From assembly GCA_963692975.2 (NCBI GenBank), contig CAXMMR010000034.1:128464-192463 (forward strand): a stretch of 64,000 nucleotides of DNA, given 5' to 3'. The notes beneath the pieces are model-generated. The model had not been told where the DNA came from. It worked only from the letters and a program-made list of their open reading frames with translations, and did not search any database. The translations under genes were made by a program, and so were the position numbers. This document shows positions 60,535-64,000 of the stretch, piece after piece. Each line of letters starts with the position of its first letter. Positions within the stretch are counted from its first letter, which is position 1. Source of the stretch: CAXMMR01 sp963692975. Lineage in GTDB: Bacteria > Pseudomonadota > Alphaproteobacteria > Acetobacterales > Acetobacteraceae.

Positions 60535-61691
60535 GCGGCATGCCGGGCACGGCCCGTCGCGCCGAGATCGCCGGCGCCGGGCTCGCCGGCCTCGCGCTCG
60601 CCATCCGTCTGGCCCAGCTCGGCTGGCAGGTCGGCCTGCATGAGCGCAGCCCCGACCTGCGCATGTTCGGATCAGGCATCTGGCTGTGGGAGAACGGGCT
60701 GAAGACGCTGCGCCTGCTCGGCGCCTACGACGCGGCGACGCATCGGGCGCGCAAGGTGCGCGAGTGGCGCATCGCCGACGGCAACGGCGCCGTGCTGTTC
60801 ACCAAGATGCTGGAGGGCCGCGACCGGATGCTGCTGCCGCCGCGGGCGGACGTCTACCAGGCGTTGATCGACCAGGCGCATGCGCTGGGCGTGGAGGTCT
60901 TCACCTCCTCCGTCGTGAGCAGCGTCGAGCCCGAGGGCACGCTGGTGCTGGAGAGTGGTCAGACGCGGCCGGCCGAGCTGGTGGTGATCGCCGACGGCGC
61001 CAACTCGCGGCTGCGCGAAAGCATCCTCGCCACGTCGTGGATGGATTTCGGCAACGAGGGCGGGTTTCGCATGCTGGTGGACGCCAAGCCCGGCGACCCG
61101 ACCGACATCATCACCGAGTATTGGAGCGGCGGCTGGCGGGTGATGTTCAATCCGTGCACCGACGGATCGAACTACATCTATCTCGGCGGCCCGATCAAGG
61201 ATCCGCGCGGACGGCAGCGGCCGGTGGACCCGTCGCTCTGGCGCGGGCTGTTTCCCGGCGCCGGCGGGCTGTTCGACAGCATCGGCGAGGTCAGCCGCTG
61301 GGACCGCATCGTCAACGTGCGGACGCGGCACTGGTCGGCGGGGCACGTGGCCATCATCGGCGACGCGGCGCATGCGATGCCGCCCAATCTGGGCCAGTCC
61401 GCCAACATGGCGTTCAGCAACGCGATGGCCCTGGCGGCGGCGGTGGATGCGGGCACGGACGTGCCGGCGGCGTTGCGGCTGTGGGAGGAGCGGCAGCGGC
61501 CGCTCACCGACCATGTGCAGCGCTGGTCGTATGTCTACGGGCACGTGCTGGGCAGCTGGCCCGGCGCGCTCGAGCGGGTGCGGTCGGACCTGATGCGATC
61601 GCTCGCGCGTTCGAGCTGGTTCAATGACGGGCTGGCGCGCGCGGCGCGGCACGTCCCGGCCGGCTACGAAGGCCCGGACCTCTCAGGCTAG
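60531..61691 (+). CDS. FAD-dependent aromatic/pyridine-ring monooxygenase (MHPCO-like) 2
   Basis: A 386-residue class A flavin monooxygenase, paralogue of the one at 47362-48531. It has RRAEIAGAGLAGLALA, HERSPDLRMFGSGIWLWENGL, FNPCTDGSNYIYLGG and GDAAHAMPPNLGQSANMAF. The RRAE-I/VAG-x-G-AGL start is also that of MHPCO. The start is GTG 60531, overlapping the hydrolase stop (GTGA, GGAG upstream), or ATG 60540. It is the last gene of the plus-strand operon before a hairpin repeat. Confidence 0.88.
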   Translation: MSGMPGTARRAEIAGAGLAGLALAIRLAQLGWQVGLHERSPDLRMFGSGIWLWENGLKTLRLLGAYDAATHRARKVREWRIADGNGAVLFTKMLEGRDRMLLPPRADVYQALIDQAHALGVEVFTSSVVSSVEPEGTLVLESGQTRPAELVVIADGANSRLRESILATSWMDFGNEGGFRMLVDAKPGDPTDIITEYWSGGWRVMFNPCTDGSNYIYLGGPIKDPRGRQRPVDPSLWRGLFPGAGGLFDSIGEVSRWDRIVNVRTRHWSAGHVAIIGDAAHAMPPNLGQSANMAFSNAMALAAAVDAGTDVPAALRLWEERQRPLTDHVQRWSYVYGHVLGSWPGALERVRSDLMRSLARSSWFNDGLARAARHVPAGYEGPDLSG

Positions 61692-61708
61692 TCCACCAAA
61701 AGGATTTT

Positions 61709-61746
61709 AAAGGCTCCGCCTTTGATACGATCGCGGCATGCCGCGA
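61709..61746. repeat. Dispersed hairpin element at operon end
   Basis: Two hairpins, 61709-61723 (AAAGGC-tcc-GCCTTT) and 61731-61746 (TCGCGGC-at-GCCGCGA), lie between the convergent FAD monooxygenase and VOC dioxygenase genes. The first matches the repeat at 47337-47351, including the preceding GGATTTT. Confidence 0.75.
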
Positions 61747-61768
61747 CGGCGCAAAGCCCCTGGCCTTG

Positions 61769-62737
61769 CTAGACCAGGTAGGCCGCCCCGCTCGCGCTGC
61801 TGATCACAGGCGCGCCCGCACGAGGCACATAATACTCGGTCAACATCTCGTCCGGATCGCTGAGGAAGATGCTGCGCTTCCACTCCGTCTCGGTGCTGTG
61901 CGCCACCGGGATGCCGCGCGCGGCGAGGGCGGCGACTGCGCTGTCGAGCGCCGTCTCGTCGGGCATCTCGAAGGCGGCGTGGTGATAGGCGCTGGCGTCG
62001 GCCTTCACCAGCACGAGCGAGGCCGCGTAGCTCGGGTTGCTGCCGCGCAGCCAGACGATGTCGCCGCCCAGCGCTTCGCGCATGACGTGCAGGCCGCCGA
62101 TGCCGGTGTAGAACTCGCGCATCGCCGGCAGGTCGGCGGTCTTGAGCACGGTGTGGGTGACGCGCCGGGGGTGCACCGGCGCGTCGGCGACCGGCAGCAG
62201 CGTCGGCTCGTCATTGGTGAGGCAGGCGATGGAGGCGACCGCCGCAGCCGGATCCCAGGCCTCGGTGATCAGGTCGACCTGGCCGCTGACGACCTCCCGC
62301 CAGTCCGGCACGGAGTCGATCGTGAACTCCTGGCCGTTTCCGTCGGGGTCCGACATGTAGATGCTCAGCGCAATCTGATGGTTCACGGTCTCGCTGGTCT
62401 TGATGCCGGCGCGTTGCAGCCGCTCATGCGCCTCGACGAGCTCCGCCTCGGTGCCGAGCTCCCAGGCGATGTGGTTGAGGCCGGCGTTGTAGCCGATGCC
62501 GCCGGGCAGCTGCAGGTAGCCGTTGCGGCCGTAGCGCGGCTCGCCGTTGGTCTTCTCCATCATCGCCACGTCATGGTGGGTGTGCCCGGTGCCGCAGAAC
62601 GCGGCCTTGAGGTCGGGCTCCCAGAAATCGAGATGCAGGCCGCAAACCTGATTGTAGAAATGCTGCGACGCCTCCAGGGAGCTGACCCAGAGGTTCACAT
62701 GGCCCATGCGGCGCGGCTTGAAGATCGGCTCCGCCAT
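61769..62737 (-). CDS. VOC-family (type I) extradiol dioxygenase
   Basis: A 322-residue two-domain vicinal-oxygen-chelate protein. Domain 1 contains MGHVNLWVSSLEASQHFY and GLNHIAWEL. Domain 2 has the metal ligands His in RVTHTVLKT, His in YHHAAFEM and Glu in TEYYVP, as in catechol 2,3-dioxygenase. It is the second ring-cleavage dioxygenase in the cluster and is unrelated in fold to the LigB type. It is convergent with the plus-strand operon and divergent from the Rid gene at 62951, sharing a control region with it. Confidence 0.88.
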   Translation of the reverse strand: MAEPIFKPRRMGHVNLWVSSLEASQHFYNQVCGLHLDFWEPDLKAAFCGTGHTHHDVAMMEKTNGEPRYGRNGYLQLPGGIGYNAGLNHIAWELGTEAELVEAHERLQRAGIKTSETVNHQIALSIYMSDPDGNGQEFTIDSVPDWREVVSGQVDLITEAWDPAAAVASIACLTNDEPTLLPVADAPVHPRRVTHTVLKTADLPAMREFYTGIGGLHVMREALGGDIVWLRGSNPSYAASLVLVKADASAYHHAAFEMPDETALDSAVAALAARGIPVAHSTETEWKRSIFLSDPDEMLTEYYVPRAGAPVISSASGAAYLV

Positions 62738-62845
62738 CGGTGCCTCCTGCGAGATGTCGTCGGGCCGGACACGCGCGATCGGCGTCGGGGCGCTGCCCGC
62801 CGCGCGTAGGATCGCCGCCGCCAGCGCACCCTGTCAATGAAGACT

Positions 62846-62854
62846 TTATACAAT
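62846..62854 (-). promoter_or_regulatory. Candidate GntR operator 3
   Basis: ATTGTATAA on the minus strand (TTATACAAT on plus), in the divergent region between the VOC dioxygenase and Rid gene 3. It matches the ATTGTAT sites at 51054 and 51209. The GntR gene begins 610 bp further on. Confidence 0.45.
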
Positions 62855-62950
62855 CGACGGATTGCCGGAGCCGCGATAAGTTGTTAGTGCGAGCCTGCAC
62901 GCTCGCGCCGAGCGATCGGGTGCGCCAAACCCGCGGAGGTTCCCCTCGCC

Positions 62951-63376
62951 ATGACGCAGATCACGCCGATCCATGCCCAGGAGCCGCTGGCCGAATACAA
63001 CATGCCGTTCCTGCCCGCCGTCGCAACGACCGGCGGCAAGGTGCTGTGGCTGTCGGGCTGCGGGCCGATCCCGGTCTACCACAAGCACCCGCACGTTCCG
63101 GCCGAAGAGGCGGAATGGATGAGCGGCACGTTCCGCGACCAGTTCGACAAGACGATGGCCAACGTCGAGATGGTGCTGAAGGCAGGCGGCGGCACGCTGC
63201 AATCGGTCGTTAAGATGACGGTCTATCTGACCGATATGTCGAAGCAGAACGAGCTCAACCAGGCGATCTTCGACAATTTCGGCCGTGAGAACCCGCCGCC
63301 GCGCACGCTCATCGGCGTGAACTGCCTGTCGCACCAGGACATGTTGATCGAGATCGACGTCACCGCCGTCGTCTGA
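62951..63376 (+). CDS. Rid-family protein 3
   Basis: A 141-residue Rid-family protein with VLWLSGCGPIPVYHK, VVKMTVYLTDMSKQNELN, the Arg in PPPRTLIGVNCL and LIEIDVTAV. It is likely catalytic as an imine/enamine or aminomuconate deaminase. An internal insertion (HKHPHVPAEEAEWM) lengthens the first loop compared with RidA. It is transcribed toward the GntR gene, 88 bp upstream of it, after GGAGGTTCCCCTCGCC. Confidence 0.88.
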   Translation: MTQITPIHAQEPLAEYNMPFLPAVATTGGKVLWLSGCGPIPVYHKHPHVPAEEAEWMSGTFRDQFDKTMANVEMVLKAGGGTLQSVVKMTVYLTDMSKQNELNQAIFDNFGRENPPPRTLIGVNCLSHQDMLIEIDVTAVV

Positions 63377-63464
63377 CGCTTGGCAGCAGGCCGGCTTTCA
63401 CGGATGATGCCGCCCTGTCATCGGCGCCTCCTCCGGGCGGACGGATGATCGGTGGGGATCAGAC

Positions 63465-64000
63465 ATGGCGGCAATGACGTCAAAGCGGGGGGCCGAGGCA
63501 AGCCGCCTCGGCGTGTCGTCGCCGCAGTCGCTGCCTGAGCTGATCTACGAGGCATTGCGGGATGGCATCGTCGGCGGAACGCTGGCGCCCGGGCAGCCAT
63601 TGCGCCAGGAGGAGCTCGCCTCCCAGTTCAAGGCCAGCCGCGTGCCGCTGCGCGAGGCGCTGCAGCAGCTGCAGGCGGAGGGCCTCGTGGTGCTGCGGCC
63701 GCGGCGCGGCTACGCGGTGGCGACGCTGGATGGGCAGCAGATCTTCGAAATCCTGCAGCTGCGCATCCTGATCGAGGGCCATGGCGGCTACGTCGCGACG
63801 CGCGGGCGCGGCCCGGCCGACGTCAAGGCCCTCGAGGCATGCCTGCGCGACCTCGATAGGATGCCGACGGTCGGGCTCAGTGCGGCGCAGATCAGCCGCT
63901 GGTCGATCCTAAACCAGCGCTTTCACGACACCTTGATCGCCGCTGCTGGACGTCCGCACCTGCAGCAAATCGCCGGCAATCTGCGCTCGAAGATCGAGTC
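63465..64000 (+). CDS. GntR/FCD-family regulator (3' end beyond window)
   Basis: At least 178 residues of a GntR regulator; the gene runs off the window end. The winged helix is ELIYEALRDGIVGGTLAPGQ ... EELASQFKASRVPLREALQQL. The C-terminal FCD effector domain begins LQLRILIEGHGGYVATRG, with a metal-type His in NQRFHDTLI. It is the obvious candidate for regulating the aromatic cluster, probably as a repressor relieved by a pathway acid. The ATTGTATAC-like sites at 51054, 51209 and 62846 are candidate operators. Confidence 0.9.
   Translation, partial: MAAMTSKRGAEASRLGVSSPQSLPELIYEALRDGIVGGTLAPGQPLRQEELASQFKASRVPLREALQQLQAEGLVVLRPRRGYAVATLDGQQIFEILQLRILIEGHGGYVATRGRGPADVKALEACLRDLDRMPTVGLSAAQISRWSILNQRFHDTLIAAAGRPHLQQIAGNLRSKIE

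Overview
The window looks like chromosomal DNA of a high-GC alphaproteobacterium. The evidence is the uniformly GC-rich coding, AmiE/AmiC/AmiR, UrtABCDE, OxyR-KatG, malonyl-CoA decarboxylase and CbtAB homologues, and dispersed perfect hairpins (AAAGGC-n3-GCCTTT, CTGGGGCC-n3/4-GGCCCCAG) at gene ends. I infer an Acetobacteraceae/Rhodospirillales-like member, but no rRNA, tRNA or marker gene is present to prove it.

Left part (0-22.5 kb): an RcnR-type metal sensor and an alpha/beta-hydrolase-fold protein lacking its nucleophile come first. Then comes an amide-utilisation region. On the minus strand, urtA-urtB-urtC-urtD(frameshifted)-urtE-amiE encodes a UrtABCDE-type ABC importer and an aliphatic amidase with the full E59-K134-C166 triad. 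Its predicted regulators AmiC (amide sensor) and AmiR (ANTAR antiterminator) lie at 20.7-22.5 kb. Interleaved with these genes are THREE proteins with a tubulin/FtsZ-like GTP-binding signature (1799-3388, 14860-16386, 16819-18516). A small unknown gene separates the last two, and CobW GTPase, peroxiredoxin and thioredoxin-like ferredoxin genes follow. A MoxR-type AAA+/vWA pair (5249-8295) sits beside the amidase. The linkage of several tubulin-like paralogues to amide uptake and hydrolysis is the most unusual feature of the window.

Middle part (23-46 kb): CbtB-CbtA, an OprB-like porin, a membrane protein fused to a hotdog thioesterase, OxyR-KatG, a DHH phosphoesterase, an exported alpha/beta hydrolase and malonyl-CoA decarboxylase. 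A degraded GC-rich helicase region (37.8-43.3 kb) is interrupted by a clearly lower-GC three-gene cassette (39.25-42.4 kb). The cassette encodes a HEPN-like protein, a KGGVGR-variant ParA/MinD-like ATPase with a frameshift, and a second P-loop NTPase; it resembles a mobile defence-type module. An SDR-TetR pair with a perfect operator palindrome, a ferritin-like protein and a single-domain response regulator follow.

Right part (46.4-64 kb): a catabolic cluster for a (probably nitrogen-containing) aromatic ring. It has a three-subunit molybdenum hydroxylase with CoxD/CoxE-like maturation genes, two FAD monooxygenases resembling pyridine-ring-opening MHPCO, LigB-type and VOC-type extradiol dioxygenases, two alpha/beta hydrolases (one formamidase-like), an FAH-family hydrolase, three Rid-family proteins, an APC permease, and a GntR regulator cut by the window end. 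ATTGTATAC-like sites occur in both divergent promoter regions and may be that regulator's operators.
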